DNA of 64,000 bases from Cellulophaga sp. L1A9 (GTDB lineage Bacteria; Bacteroidota; Bacteroidia; Flavobacteriales; Flavobacteriaceae): NCBI RefSeq assembly GCF_009797025.1, contig NZ_CP047027.1, positions 4,030,001-4,094,000 on the forward strand, given 5' to 3'. The notes beneath the pieces were generated by a model, which worked only from the letters and a program-made list of their open reading frames with translations, searched no databases and was not told where the DNA came from. Positions 32,812 through 42,550 of this stretch are shown one piece after another (position 1 is the stretch's first letter; each line of letters begins with the position of its first letter). The translations under genes and the position numbers were made by a program.

Positions 32812-33111
32812 ATGTCAGAATTAAAAGATAAAAAAATACGGAATTTGTTTTTAAGCTTACTTTTTGATGCTTTAGGACTTGTTTCATTTGTTATACCAGG
32901 AATAGGAGAATTTTCAGATATTATCTGGGCGCCAATATCTGCCTGGTTAATGACACGATTGTATAAAGGTAAAATAGGACAAGCTGCTGCGATGGTAACT
33001 TTTGTAGAGGAACTAATCCCTGGGTCAGATTTTATACCAACCTTTACCATAATGTGGTTTTATACCTATGTATTTAAAAAGGAAAAAGAAGAAATAATTA
33101 TAGAAGTATAG
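32812..33111 (+). CDS. Small membrane protein, unknown function
   Basis: A 99-residue protein with hydrophobic stretches LFLSLLFDALGLVSFVIPGIGEF, IIWAPISAWLMTRLY and FIPTFTIMWFYTYVF. The arrangement GIGEFSDIIWAPISA and EELIPGSDFIPTFT recurs in homologues I recall from Bacteroidota. No named function. A hairpin terminator follows at once, so folE and this gene may form one transcript. Confidence 0.7.
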   Translation: MSELKDKKIRNLFLSLLFDALGLVSFVIPGIGEFSDIIWAPISAWLMTRLYKGKIGQAAAMVTFVEELIPGSDFIPTFTIMWFYTYVFKKEKEEIIIEV

Positions 33112-33112
33112 T

Positions 33113-33142
33113 AAAATCCTCGGGCATACCTCGAGGATTTTT
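33113..33142 (+). terminator. Intrinsic terminator
   Basis: Arms AAAATCCTCG and CGAGGATTTT with a nine-base loop, followed by T's. It lies directly after the 32812-33111 gene. Confidence 0.8.
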
Positions 33143-33188
33143 TGTTTAATAAAGTAAACTATTTTAATAATAGTAAGAGTCAAGGCTG

Positions 33189-33196
33189 TATCTTTG
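33189..33196 (+). promoter_or_regulatory. -7 promoter box TATCTTTG of dus
   Basis: TAnnTTTG 17 bases before the ATG at 33214. It lies within the longer open frame from 33142 and therefore argues for 33214 as the start. Confidence 0.5.
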
Positions 33197-33213
33197 CCGC
33201 CAATCTATTTTTA

Positions 33214-34170
33214 ATGAGTTTTACCTTACTATCATCTCCATTACAGGGCTTTACAGATTTTCGTTTCAGAAATGCCTTCCATCATTTTTTTGGTGGAATT
33301 GATACCTTTTATGCGCCTTACATTCGCTTAGATGGTAAACTCGTTATCAAATCATCCTATCAACGCGATTTACAATTAGAAAACAATACCGACTTAAGTC
33401 TTATTCCGCAAGTGATGACTAATGATGCTGATGAATTTTTGTTTGTAGTCAAATACATTCAAGAATTGGGGTATACGGAACTGAATTGGAATTTAGGATG
33501 TCCTTATCCTATGGTTACGAAAAGGGGAATGGGTTCTGGATTGGTAAAAGATGCAGATAAAATTGATCATATTTTAGATCGTGTACACTCAGAAACAAAT
33601 GTTACCGTTTCCATGAAAATGCGTATGGGCTATGAGGATAGTACAGAAATATTAGATACATTTCCTGTCTTAGAAAAATATCCAATTAAAAATATCGCCA
33701 TACATGCGAGAATAGGTAAACAATTGTATAAAGGCGGAGTAGATTTAGAAGCATTTCAACGTTGTGTGGAAAGTACACGTCATAAATTATACTACAACGG
33801 AGATATTACTACTGTTGAAACCTTTAAAGAAATGCAAGAACGTTTCCCGAGTATAGATCATTGGATGATTGGTCGAGGTCTTATTGCAGATCCATTTTTA
33901 CCAAGCATGATAAAAGCAAATACTTTTGAATATCCGGAGAATAGATGGGCTATTTTTAGTGAATTTCATGATACTATTTATAAAGATTATGATGCTTTTT
34001 TATCTGGACCGACCCCTATAAAAATGAAAATGCAAGGCTTTTGGGAGTTCTTTGCACAATCTTTCTCAAATCCGCAGAAAACATTTAAAGCTATAAAAAA
34101 GGCTAATAATCCAAGGGCTTACCAAAGTGCCGTGGCGGAAATTCTAAAAAAAGAAATGAGCTTGACATAA
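33214..34170 (+). CDS. tRNA-dihydrouridine synthase
   Basis: A 318-residue FMN enzyme that reduces uridine to dihydrouridine in tRNA. It opens with TLLSSPLQGFTDFRFRNAF (the Dus start), holds the catalytic Cys in ELNWNLGCPYPMVTKRGMGSGLV, the Lys/His FMN and substrate contacts in VSMKMRMGYED and IAIHARIGKQLYKG, and the phosphate-binding YYNGDI and IGRGLIADPF. The upstream part of the open frame (33142-33213) overlaps a terminator and a promoter box, so I start at 33214. Which Dus subtype it is cannot be told. Confidence 0.93.
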   Translation: MSFTLLSSPLQGFTDFRFRNAFHHFFGGIDTFYAPYIRLDGKLVIKSSYQRDLQLENNTDLSLIPQVMTNDADEFLFVVKYIQELGYTELNWNLGCPYPMVTKRGMGSGLVKDADKIDHILDRVHSETNVTVSMKMRMGYEDSTEILDTFPVLEKYPIKNIAIHARIGKQLYKGGVDLEAFQRCVESTRHKLYYNGDITTVETFKEMQERFPSIDHWMIGRGLIADPFLPSMIKANTFEYPENRWAIFSEFHDTIYKDYDAFLSGPTPIKMKMQGFWEFFAQSFSNPQKTFKAIKKANNPRAYQSAVAEILKKEMSLT

Positions 34171-34180
34171 ACTATTGGCG

Positions 34181-34188
34181 TACCTTTG
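34181..34188 (+). promoter_or_regulatory. -7 promoter box TACCTTTG, with TTG upstream
   Basis: TAnnTTTG with a TTG at 34162-34164, 16 bases ahead. It ends 21 bases before the TTG start at 34210 and supports it. Confidence 0.45.
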
Positions 34189-34209
34189 TAGCTTATTTTT
34201 TAGTGCATT

Positions 34210-36402
34210 TTGAAAGACATTTTACTTATAACACCTCCGTTTACACAATTAAATACGCCTTATCCAGCAACGGCCTATTTAAAAGGATTTCTGAATACAA
34301 AAAACATTTCTTCTTTTCAGATCGATTTAGGGATTGAAGTAATTCTAGAATTATTCTCAAAAAATCAGTTTGAGAAAATTTTTCAATATGCGTTTGAAAA
34401 TAATACGATTACCTCAGAGAACGGTCATCGTATTTATGCCTTAAAAAAGGTTTATTTAAATACGATAAATCCTATCATAGCTTTTCTACAAGATAAAAAT
34501 CCAACCTTTGCTAGGCAAATATGTACTAATGGTTTCTTACCAGAAGCGTCGCGTTTTGAGCAATTAGACGATTTAGATTGGGCATTTGGTGAAATGGGAT
34601 TGCAGGATAAGGCAAAGCATTTAGCGACCTTGTATTTAGAAGATTTATCCGATTTTATTGTAGAATGTATCGATGCTAATTTTGGTTTTAGTCGCTATGC
34701 AGAACGTTTAGGGCGTAGTGCTAATTCTTTTGATGAGTTGTATGGAAAGTTGCAGGAAGAACTTACGTATATAGATCAGCTCACACTAGCTATTATTGAG
34801 GATCATATAAAAACGGTACAGCCTAAGCTTGTTTGTTTTTCTATTCCATTTCCTGGTAACTTATATAGTGGGTTTAGATGTGCGCAATACATTAAAAAGC
34901 ATTTCCCAGAAGTGAAAATTGGAATGGGAGGTGGTTTTGCAAATACAGAATTACGTTCACTTTCTGATAAACGCGTCTTTGAATTTTTTGATTATATCAC
35001 GCTTGACGATGGCGAACTCCCAATTGAATTGGTAGTGAAAGCAGTGACAAATGAAACTGCATCAGACAAGGAATACAAAAGAACTTTTTTGTTACAAAAT
35101 GAAGAAGTTACCTATTTGAATACTACAAAGCTAGCCGATTATAAGCAAAGCGAAGTAGGGACTCCTGATTATACAGATTTACTTTTAGACCACTATATAT
35201 CTGTTATTGAGATAGCCAACCCCATGCATAGTTTATGGAGTGATGGCAGATGGAATAAGTTAACAATGGCACACGGTTGCTATTGGGGGAAATGTACGTT
35301 TTGCGATATATCGCTTGATTATATAAAAATATACGAGCCCGTTGCTGCTAAACTTTTAGTAGACCGGATGGAAACCCTTATTACCCAAACAGGAGAAAAC
35401 GGTTTTCATTTTGTAGATGAAGCAGCGCCACCATCTTTGATGAAGGCCTTGGCAATAGAAATACTTAAACGGAATTTGATTGTTACTTGGTGGACGAACA
35501 TTCGTTTTGAAAAGAATTTTACGACAGATTTGTGTAAGCTATTAAAAGCCTCTGGTTGCATTGCAGTTTCAGGAGGCTTAGAAGTGGCATCAGATCGTTT
35601 GTTACAATTGATAGATAAAGGCGTAACGGTAGCTCAGGTAGCACAAGTAACTCGCAATTTTACCGAGGCTAATATTATGGTGCATTCGTACCTGATGTAC
35701 GGATACCCAACCCAAACAGTACAAGAAACAGTAGATAGTCTAGAAATGGTACGTCAACTGTTTGAAATTGGCGTTTTACAATCTGGTTTTTGGCATCAAT
35801 TTGCCTTAACGGCTCATAGCCCAGTAGGGATAAACCCTTCAGAATATGGTATTATTCCAGACATCAAAGAAATCACTTTTGCGAATAATGATATTGATTT
35901 TAAGGATACTACAGGTATCGATCATACCCAGTTTAGTTTCGGATTAAAAAAATCGCTCTTTAATTACATGCATGGTATTGGTTTTGAAACGCCTTTACAA
36001 GAATGGTTTGATTTTAAAATTCCGAAGTCACAAATCGCTAAAAATTTCATTGAAAATTGTTTGGAGACTCAAGTCGATTTAAGTACGAAGGCTAGTGCAA
36101 AAATTCTTTGGTTGGGGAGTTTACCGCAATTGGAAGTAACTACTAAAACAAAAAGAGGGCAATCATGGGAGCTCTTAAAGATGACGTTTCACAATCAAAA
36201 AAAAGCGACTACAATTTCTTTAGAAAAAGAAACAGGAGAGTGGTTGTATCAACACTTAGAAAAATTACAAGTACAAGAAGATAAACTTATTTCTTTTGGG
36301 ACTTTAAAAAATGATTTTGAAATACACTTTGAGAATTTCGAACTATTTTGGTTTTCAAAACCCTTACAAACATTAAAAGAAACTGGATTACTAACGCTTT
36401 AA
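34210..36402 (+). CDS. B12-binding-domain radical SAM protein
   Basis: A 730-residue enzyme with TTG start. Residues 1-290 contain a cobalamin-binding-like region (DILLITPPFTQLNTPYPATAYLKGFL; VCFSIPFPGNLYSGFRCAQYI; IGMGGGFANTELRS). The radical SAM core begins near residue 350 with AHGCYWGKCTFCDISLDY, a C-x4-C-x2-C form of the [4Fe-4S] motif. Further features are FVDEAAPPS, WWTNIRFEKNFT, SGGLEVASDRLLQLIDKGV and HSYLMYGYPTQT. Substrate unknown; relatives include methyltransferases and cyclases. It stands alone, with no biosynthetic neighbours. Confidence 0.85.
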   Translation: MKDILLITPPFTQLNTPYPATAYLKGFLNTKNISSFQIDLGIEVILELFSKNQFEKIFQYAFENNTITSENGHRIYALKKVYLNTINPIIAFLQDKNPTFARQICTNGFLPEASRFEQLDDLDWAFGEMGLQDKAKHLATLYLEDLSDFIVECIDANFGFSRYAERLGRSANSFDELYGKLQEELTYIDQLTLAIIEDHIKTVQPKLVCFSIPFPGNLYSGFRCAQYIKKHFPEVKIGMGGGFANTELRSLSDKRVFEFFDYITLDDGELPIELVVKAVTNETASDKEYKRTFLLQNEEVTYLNTTKLADYKQSEVGTPDYTDLLLDHYISVIEIANPMHSLWSDGRWNKLTMAHGCYWGKCTFCDISLDYIKIYEPVAAKLLVDRMETLITQTGENGFHFVDEAAPPSLMKALAIEILKRNLIVTWWTNIRFEKNFTTDLCKLLKASGCIAVSGGLEVASDRLLQLIDKGVTVAQVAQVTRNFTEANIMVHSYLMYGYPTQTVQETVDSLEMVRQLFEIGVLQSGFWHQFALTAHSPVGINPSEYGIIPDIKEITFANNDIDFKDTTGIDHTQFSFGLKKSLFNYMHGIGFETPLQEWFDFKIPKSQIAKNFIENCLETQVDLSTKASAKILWLGSLPQLEVTTKTKRGQSWELLKMTFHNQKKATTISLEKETGEWLYQHLEKLQVQEDKLISFGTLKNDFEIHFENFELFWFSKPLQTLKETGLLTL

Positions 36403-36427
36403 GTAAAGTGCAAAAATAGAGTTATAA

Positions 36428-37270
36428 ATGAATTTTAAACAAGCCTTAGGGTATATGGTCATCAGTACGTTGTCATTCACTTTTATGAATGCCACTGTAA
36501 AATATTTGGTTCATTTGCCCGCCTATGAATTAGTTTTTTTTAGATCACTTGGCACTTTAGTTTTAACCTTTTCATTTTTAACGTACCACAAAATTCCTGT
36601 TTTAGGAAATAAAAGAAAACTGCTTATTTATAGAGGTTTAGCAGGTGTAACTTCTATGACCTTATACTTTATGTCATTAAAATACTTGACGATGGGTACG
36701 GCGGTTTCCTTACGGTATATTGCCCCAATATTTGCAGCTTTCTTTGCTATATTCTTATTGAAAGAAAAAGTGAAATTTATACAATGGATATTTTTCGGGA
36801 TTGCATTTGGCGGTGTGATGATCTTAAAGGGCTTCGATGGTAGTTTAGATCCTTTTGGTTTGGTTTTGATTATTTGTGCCGCTTTTTTTAGTGGTTTGGT
36901 GTATGTAACCATCACTAAAATAGGAAAACAGGATCATCCTGTAGTCGTGGTTAATTATTTTATGATGATAGCAACCATAACAGGAGGGATACTTACTATC
37001 TTTAATTGGGTGACTCCTAAAGGTATAGAATGGTTACTTTTATTAGGCCTGGGGATATTTGGTTATTTTGGACAATTGTATATGACCAAAGCATTTCAAT
37101 CTGGCACCACAACCCAAGTAGCACCCCTAAAATATATTGAGGTGCTTTTTACGGTTTCCGTGGGTTTACTTTGGTTTAATGAAGTATATACACTTTGGAG
37201 TTTGCTTGGGATCATTATGATTATAGGCGGACTTATTCTAAATGCGCTTTATAAATCTAGAGCTTCTTAA
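36428..37270 (+). CDS. EamA/DMT-family transporter
   Basis: A 280-residue inner-membrane protein with ten predicted helices in two EamA repeats (PF00892). Conserved elements are ATVKYLVHLPAYELVFFRSLGTLV, SLRYIAPIFAAFFAIFLLKEKV in repeat one and QVAPLKYIEVLFTVSVGLLWFNE in repeat two. Members export or import amino acids, nucleotides or other metabolites; the cargo is not known. Its TAA overlaps the stop of the convergent OMP gene in a palindromic TTAA, so there is no terminator room between them. Confidence 0.9.
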   Translation: MNFKQALGYMVISTLSFTFMNATVKYLVHLPAYELVFFRSLGTLVLTFSFLTYHKIPVLGNKRKLLIYRGLAGVTSMTLYFMSLKYLTMGTAVSLRYIAPIFAAFFAIFLLKEKVKFIQWIFFGIAFGGVMILKGFDGSLDPFGLVLIICAAFFSGLVYVTITKIGKQDHPVVVVNYFMMIATITGGILTIFNWVTPKGIEWLLLLGLGIFGYFGQLYMTKAFQSGTTTQVAPLKYIEVLFTVSVGLLWFNEVYTLWSLLGIIMIIGGLILNALYKSRAS

Positions 37271-38529
37271 TTTATTTTACGTTTTCTAAACCACAAATCT
37301 TCTAAACTCATATTTAAAGTAAATAGGTGATAATTTTCTTTGATTAAAACGTTCTCAATAATTCCTTTTGATCCATAGCTATAGGATAGATTTATCATGG
37401 AGTTAGAATTTCTACTCACAGGTAAACCTATTCCAGTAGTAATATTAAAGCCATTTATTTTTTCGTTATTTACTTCTAAATAACCCGTGTCATAATTATA
37501 ACCTAATCTATAATTAATGCGGTCACCATATTTAAAACTCTCTTTGTTTTTAATATATTCTAAGCCTATTCCAAAAATATCTTGATCTATATAACTCCCT
37601 GATAAATCTGTTTGGTTGGTAGCGTCCCAATAATTCTTTTTATAATCTGCACTAAGCATAAAAGACTTATATAGTTTAGCACTGAAACCAAAACCTACTT
37701 CTAAAGGTAAATCAAAATCATCTACAGAATCTGGTTCGTCAGATTCAACTGTTACACTTGTAGAACTAGCTATAACTTTAGTTATAGAACGATCTACACT
37801 TCCTTTTAAACTGGTAGGGAATTGCATGGTACTTCCGATTGTAAACTTATCATTTAAATCAAACTGCATTCCATATCCTAAACGGGCACCACTATAATTA
37901 GTAGTTTCTGTTAAACTTAAAGCACTATTGCTAATAACAAAAGATTCCGTTTCTTCAATATTTCCAAATAGGAAGGAAGCACTTAAACCAAATCTTAAAT
38001 TGTCCAGTAGCGAATATCCTAAATTCACTTTTAAATCGCTTAAAGCTCCTAAACCTGTAACAGCACTTTCAAATGTTTCTGTACTTCCTTCTATATTAGA
38101 TTGAATACCTACAAGCGAATATCCCACATCACTATAAGGCACCATGGAAATTCCAGCACCAAAGCCTTCTGCAATCCTAAAAGCGAAAGCGATATTTGAG
38201 AAGTTAACATTTTTCTTATTTTCGCTATAGCTTTTGTTGCTATAGTTATTTACTTCCCCTGTAATTCCTACATCATAGAAAAAAGAGTTTTGAGGTATTA
38301 ACGCATAGTTAGCGGGGTTCAAGTTATTAATTTCAGAGTCCGTTTTTATTCCAATTCCAGTATATCCTAAGGCATTAGATTTCCCGATACTTGTTTGATT
38401 AATTACTCCTAAACCATATAAAGAATAGGGCGAACTTGTTAAAGCTTCTGATTGTGAATAGCCTGCATTAATTGATGCAATTAATAGTATAATACTGGTT
38501 AAATAAGGTAATTTAATTTTCTTCATCAT
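37267..38529 (-). CDS. OmpP1/FadL-like outer-membrane protein
   Basis: A 420-residue outer-membrane barrel. Signal peptide about residues 5-26 (KLPYLTSIILLIASINAGYSQ). Mature N-terminus SSPYSLYGLGVINQTSIGKSNALGYTGIGIK and NLNPANYALI resemble the N-terminal plug region of FadL/TodX-like proteins. Later strands include FRIAEGFGAGISMVPYSDVGYSL and YRLGYNYDTGYLEVNNEKINGFN. The frame extends to 38583, but the ATGs at 38529/38526 fit the signal peptide. The start overlaps the DUF4270 gene stop by 17 bases, so the two are coupled. Confidence 0.82.
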   Translation of the reverse strand: MMKKIKLPYLTSIILLIASINAGYSQSEALTSSPYSLYGLGVINQTSIGKSNALGYTGIGIKTDSEINNLNPANYALIPQNSFFYDVGITGEVNNYSNKSYSENKKNVNFSNIAFAFRIAEGFGAGISMVPYSDVGYSLVGIQSNIEGSTETFESAVTGLGALSDLKVNLGYSLLDNLRFGLSASFLFGNIEETESFVISNSALSLTETTNYSGARLGYGMQFDLNDKFTIGSTMQFPTSLKGSVDRSITKVIASSTSVTVESDEPDSVDDFDLPLEVGFGFSAKLYKSFMLSADYKKNYWDATNQTDLSGSYIDQDIFGIGLEYIKNKESFKYGDRINYRLGYNYDTGYLEVNNEKINGFNITTGIGLPVSRNSNSMINLSYSYGSKGIIENVLIKENYHLFTLNMSLEDLWFRKRKIN

Positions 38530-39844
38530 AAACTGCATATGTAAGTTCAAGTTTTGTTTTGGTACTAGAATTGAGTGTTCCATTTAAAATAAATCGGTCT
38601 ACAGTAGCAGTATAATCATCAGGAATTAGGAGTAGTGATTCTTCAGAATTAAGATCTGTAGATAAAATACCTTCAATATAGGTGGTTAAGTCTATTTCAA
38701 AATAAACATCATTATATTCTTCATTGTCAGTATTTAATATAGCGCTAACTGACGAAGCATCTGTATTGTATAATTGACTCGTAATGTCATTATTTTTATC
38801 AACCAAATAAACCGATAAGTACTCTCTGAGCATTAAATAGTCTGTGTATGATCCTGCCACTGGTTTTATTTTTAAAACTGCTTTTAGTAAGGTTCCTTGC
38901 CCACCTACATTATTAACTGTTTTAAGATATGGGAGTTGAATTTTTGTAGCAATACCAGTTCCTGACTGAATAAAACTTTCATCATCACTATCATCACTTG
39001 ATAAATTAACTTCTCCGTTGGTAAGTGTTTGTAAATAATCTATAGGATCAGTAGCACTTACAGCATTAAAAAATGGATTAGGACTATCCGTGGTATTCAA
39101 TATAATATCTGTATAACTCTGAGTTCGTTCTATTTCTCCAGCAGTAGAGTAATATAAGCGTATGTAAAAATCATCGGAGGTTTTAGAAAATCCTATTACA
39201 GAACCATCATCATCTGTTCCAGGAAGTAATGCTAAGCCTTTAAACTCGTTAGTGAATTCGGCATCGTTCGTTACAATTTTGTTTTGAAAACCATTAAAAA
39301 ACTCGAGCCCTAAGTCATCAGCTAATTTTATTTCTAAGGAATCTGATGATTGTGGTCTAGGAATATAACTTATAGTTCCTAAATCGACATCATCATAAGC
39401 AACGGTACTCGTATTGTAAAAGACATTATTCTCGTCAGGATCAAAATTTTCAATTAGACGCTTTATTTTAATCGTGTTTGTATTGATTGTATCGTTATAA
39501 TAATAAGCGTCGTACTTGGAGAATAAAACAATACTATCATATTCTGCTTCGGTATCAATATAATAGGAGTTTGGTAAAAATCCTGAATAATTACCACTGC
39601 TAACGGTACCAAAGACAGGATCTGTATATTGGCCAATTAAAATTCTCTCAGCAGAAGAGGTAATAATACTATCAAATTTTATCGTGGATACATTGACGGT
39701 CAAGGTATCAATAAGCACCACTCTAATATTACTATCTGTAAACAAATCTCCAGCAAGAAAATCAGAATCATTAATATCATCACTACAACTACCTAGTAAA
39801 CCTAGCAGTATTATTGTGCTAAAGAGCCACAATTTGTTTATCAT
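38513..39844 (-). CDS. DUF4270 family lipoprotein
   Basis: A 443-residue outer-membrane lipoprotein (lipobox LLGLLGSC, Cys20). Conserved DUF4270 blocks include DTLTVNVSTIKFDSIITSSAERILIGQYTDPVFGTVSSGNYSGF near the start and VFYNTSTVAYDDVDLGTISY later. Acidic and Thr/Ser rich. Function unknown; it is restricted to Bacteroidota. It is transcribed ahead of the OmpP1-like barrel and divergently from the Kelch lipoprotein, which suggests a shared envelope job. Confidence 0.85.
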   Translation of the reverse strand: MINKLWLFSTIILLGLLGSCSDDINDSDFLAGDLFTDSNIRVVLIDTLTVNVSTIKFDSIITSSAERILIGQYTDPVFGTVSSGNYSGFLPNSYYIDTEAEYDSIVLFSKYDAYYYNDTINTNTIKIKRLIENFDPDENNVFYNTSTVAYDDVDLGTISYIPRPQSSDSLEIKLADDLGLEFFNGFQNKIVTNDAEFTNEFKGLALLPGTDDDGSVIGFSKTSDDFYIRLYYSTAGEIERTQSYTDIILNTTDSPNPFFNAVSATDPIDYLQTLTNGEVNLSSDDSDDESFIQSGTGIATKIQLPYLKTVNNVGGQGTLLKAVLKIKPVAGSYTDYLMLREYLSVYLVDKNNDITSQLYNTDASSVSAILNTDNEEYNDVYFEIDLTTYIEGILSTDLNSEESLLLIPDDYTATVDRFILNGTLNSSTKTKLELTYAVYDEEN

Positions 39845-40038
39845 AATTTAATTTTTTGATAAAAGTATAAGACACATGATTAGCACTATAGTAGAATAGA
39901 TAAATGCGGTAATTTTTAAGACGAATCCCTGAATTGTTCCTATGAAGTAAGATGTTCTGTTCGTAGATTAATTTTCGGGTTTCATATGTTAAAACTAGGA
40001 CTTCATCTATTCTGTTTTATTTGACTTCATAACCATTA

Positions 40039-40046
40039 TAGATTTG
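40039..40046 (+). promoter_or_regulatory. -7 promoter box TAGATTTG with TTTG at 40020-40023
   Basis: TAnnTTTG plus an upstream TTTG, 15 bases apart (a little short). It lies 41 bases before the ATG of the Kelch gene. Confidence 0.45.
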
Positions 40047-40086
40047 AATCGAATTAAAAAATCAACGAATTATAAAGCATTAGTTT

Positions 40087-41085
40087 ATGAAGAAAATGGT
40101 ATTAAGACATAAAATAGCCTACTTATGTAGTATAAGCCTATTATTAGTAGCAACAAGTTGCTCCAGTGATGACGATGATGATGATACAGGAAACTGGATA
40201 GAACGATCTGTTTTTGACGGGAGCCCTAGAAGTGGAGCAACTAGTTTTACGATTGGTAATATTGGTTATATGGGAGTTGGTTATGATGGTGATGACTATT
40301 TAAACTCATTTTGGGCTTATGATATAGAAGGGAATTACTGGTCACAGAAAGCAGATTTTACGGGTTCGGCACGTAATGCAGCTGCAGGTTTCACCGTTAG
40401 TGATAAGGGCTACATTGGTTCTGGTTATGATGGTTTGGATGAATTAGCAGATTTCTATTCTTATGATCCAGGAACGAATACTTGGACACAAATAGCAGAT
40501 TTTCCTTCTACACCTAGAAGAAGCGCAATAGGTTTTGGATTAAATGGAGTAGGTTATTTCGGTACTGGTTTCGACGGAGACAATGATCGTAAGGATTTTT
40601 GGAAGTACAACCCTACTACTGATGCTTGGTCAGAATTAGTTGGTTTCGGAGGAGATAAAAGACGTGCAGCTACAACGTTTATTCTAGAAGATAAAGCCTA
40701 TTTAGCAACGGGTATTTCTAATGGTGTTTATTTAACAGATTTCTGGGTTTTTGATCCTACTACTGAAGTTTGGACAGAAAAGTTAGAATTAGACGAAGAA
40801 GATGATTATGCTATAGCCCGTAGTAATGCTGCAGGTTTCGCATTAAATGGATATGGGTATATTGCTTGTGGAGATCGTAGTGGTGCTAGTACTTCTATTT
40901 GGGAATATGATCCTTTGACAGATACTTGGGAAGTGAAGACAAGTTATGAAGGGACTACACGACAAGATCCTGTGGCATTTTCAAATGGTTCAAGAGGCTT
41001 CGTTGGTTTAGGAAGATCAGGAACTTTATACTTAGATGATTTACAAGAGTTCTTTCCGTTTGCAGAATATGACGACGAAGATTAA
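40087..41085 (+). CDS. Kelch-repeat beta-propeller lipoprotein
   Basis: A 332-residue lipoprotein (lipobox LLVATSC, followed by a Ser/Asp-rich tether). The rest is about six Kelch-type blades with the repeated pattern R-x2-A-x2-F, GY(I/F)G(T/S)G(Y/F)DG, DFW-x-Y(D/N)P-T-x-W. Propellers of this type bind proteins or glycans, and no catalytic set as in galactose oxidase is seen. It heads an apparent operon with DUF4907 and a LytS/LytTR pair, and is divergent from DUF4270. Confidence 0.85.
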   Translation: MKKMVLRHKIAYLCSISLLLVATSCSSDDDDDDTGNWIERSVFDGSPRSGATSFTIGNIGYMGVGYDGDDYLNSFWAYDIEGNYWSQKADFTGSARNAAAGFTVSDKGYIGSGYDGLDELADFYSYDPGTNTWTQIADFPSTPRRSAIGFGLNGVGYFGTGFDGDNDRKDFWKYNPTTDAWSELVGFGGDKRRAATTFILEDKAYLATGISNGVYLTDFWVFDPTTEVWTEKLELDEEDDYAIARSNAAGFALNGYGYIACGDRSGASTSIWEYDPLTDTWEVKTSYEGTTRQDPVAFSNGSRGFVGLGRSGTLYLDDLQEFFPFAEYDDED

Positions 41086-41159
41086 TTTAATTTAGTTATT
41101 TACAAGAAATAGGATTGTTTTGTAGAAAATCAATCCTATTTCTCTTAAAATTTTGATAA

Positions 41160-41504
41160 ATGAAAAAAAGTAACCTAGATAAAGCCATAACTTTAACAGC
41201 GTTTACAATATCACTAATAGCTCTTGTCATGGTTTTTATGAATTATATGAAAGACCAACCTATACTAGATTCAGAGGTTTTTACGGTAGAAGGTGGTTAT
41301 GGGTATCAAATACAAGTAAAAGATAAAATCATTATCAAGCAAGATTATATTCCTGCAGTGCAAGGCACAGTTCCTTTTAGCTCTAAAAATGATGCACAGT
41401 TGGTGTCAAGTTTAGTAATTAATAAACTATTAAATAATGAGAGCCCTGTGGTTACCTTATATGAGTTAGAAAATTTAAATATAGAAGTGTTGCATAGGCA
41501 GTAA
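41160..41504 (+). CDS. DUF4907 family protein
   Basis: A 114-residue protein with one N-terminal membrane helix (AITLTAFTISLIALVMVFMNYM) and a small periplasmic domain with the DUF4907 core GGYGYQIQVKDKIIIKQDYIPAV, PFSSKNDAQLVSSLVINKL. Function unknown. Only three bases separate it from the sensor kinase gene, so it may belong to the signalling pathway (for example a periplasmic sensor or brake); this is inference. Confidence 0.85.
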   Translation: MKKSNLDKAITLTAFTISLIALVMVFMNYMKDQPILDSEVFTVEGGYGYQIQVKDKIIIKQDYIPAVQGTVPFSSKNDAQLVSSLVINKLLNNESPVVTLYELENLNIEVLHRQ

Positions 41505-41507
41505 TTT

Positions 41508-42548
41508 ATGGTTCTAAAGAAAAGGTATATTTGGCAAATTCTTATTCATATACTATTATGGCTATTGTTCTATGGTCTTTTATTATATCCTTTTATTTCT
41601 CAAGAAAGACCATTTCCGCCAGATCTTCACGTGCGGTTTATATTTTCATTTTTATTATTCTATATCAATTACTATTACTTAATTCCTAAATTATTACTAA
41701 AGAAGAGTGTCGGTAATTACATTATCATATCTATAGTATTAGTTATCATTTTTGGTTTAATTGTAAATATTTTTGGCAATTTAGCATTTGTAAATTCATC
41801 TCCAGAGGACCTCTTAAAGATGCAAAATAGACACTTAGGTAATGAAAAACCCGAGTTTAGGTCTTTTTTCATGTCGATTATCACCTTTGGAATCCCCTAC
41901 GTGGTTAGTTCTTTACTCCGTATTTATATTGAGTGGAACCACAATGAGGATTTACGTAAAATTACCGAAAATGAAAAAGTGAATTCTGAACTCCAATTTT
42001 TAAAAACACAATTAAATCCGCATTTTTTATTCAACTCATTAAATGCTATTTATTCCTTGTCTGTAAAAAAATCTGAAAAAACTTCAGAAGCAATTATAAA
42101 CTTATCAGAATTGATGCGTTATATGTTGTATGAAGCAGATAAAGACGTGGCACCTTTATCAAAAGAGATAGAGTATATTAAAAACTATGTTCAGTTACAA
42201 CGCTTACGCTTATCTAATACTGAAAATGTTATTTTAAAAATTTCAGGAGAAGACAAACAGAAATCTATAGCACCATTACTTTTTATATCCTTTATTGAAA
42301 ATGCGTTTAAATACGGAACAGATTTTAAGGGGAAAACTAACGTTAAAATAAGCCTTTCCATTTTTGATGAGGCTATTCATTTTAGTGTGATAAATAAAAT
42401 AGGAGCTTTCAGAAAGGAAGCTAAAAACTCTGGTGTTGGTTTAGAAAATATTAAAAATAGATTGAACCTTTTATACCCAGATACCCATGATTTATTTGTT
42501 GAAAACGATGGGGAAAATTATTGCGTTAGGCTTACCTTAAAATTATAA
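41508..42548 (+). CDS. LytS/YehU-type sensor histidine kinase
   Basis: A 346-residue kinase. Four N-terminal helices (residues about 8-145) form a membrane sensor without a large periplasmic loop. The His_kinase domain (PF06580) has the phospho-acceptor block FLKTQLNPHFLFNSLNAIYSL near residue 170 and an ATP-binding domain with FIENAFKYG (N box) and GVGLENIKNRL (G box). It should phosphorylate the response regulator encoded two bases downstream. Confidence 0.92.
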   Translation: MVLKKRYIWQILIHILLWLLFYGLLLYPFISQERPFPPDLHVRFIFSFLLFYINYYYLIPKLLLKKSVGNYIIISIVLVIIFGLIVNIFGNLAFVNSSPEDLLKMQNRHLGNEKPEFRSFFMSIITFGIPYVVSSLLRIYIEWNHNEDLRKITENEKVNSELQFLKTQLNPHFLFNSLNAIYSLSVKKSEKTSEAIINLSELMRYMLYEADKDVAPLSKEIEYIKNYVQLQRLRLSNTENVILKISGEDKQKSIAPLLFISFIENAFKYGTDFKGKTNVKISLSIFDEAIHFSVINKIGAFRKEAKNSGVGLENIKNRLNLLYPDTHDLFVENDGENYCVRLTLKL

Positions 42549-42550
42549 AT

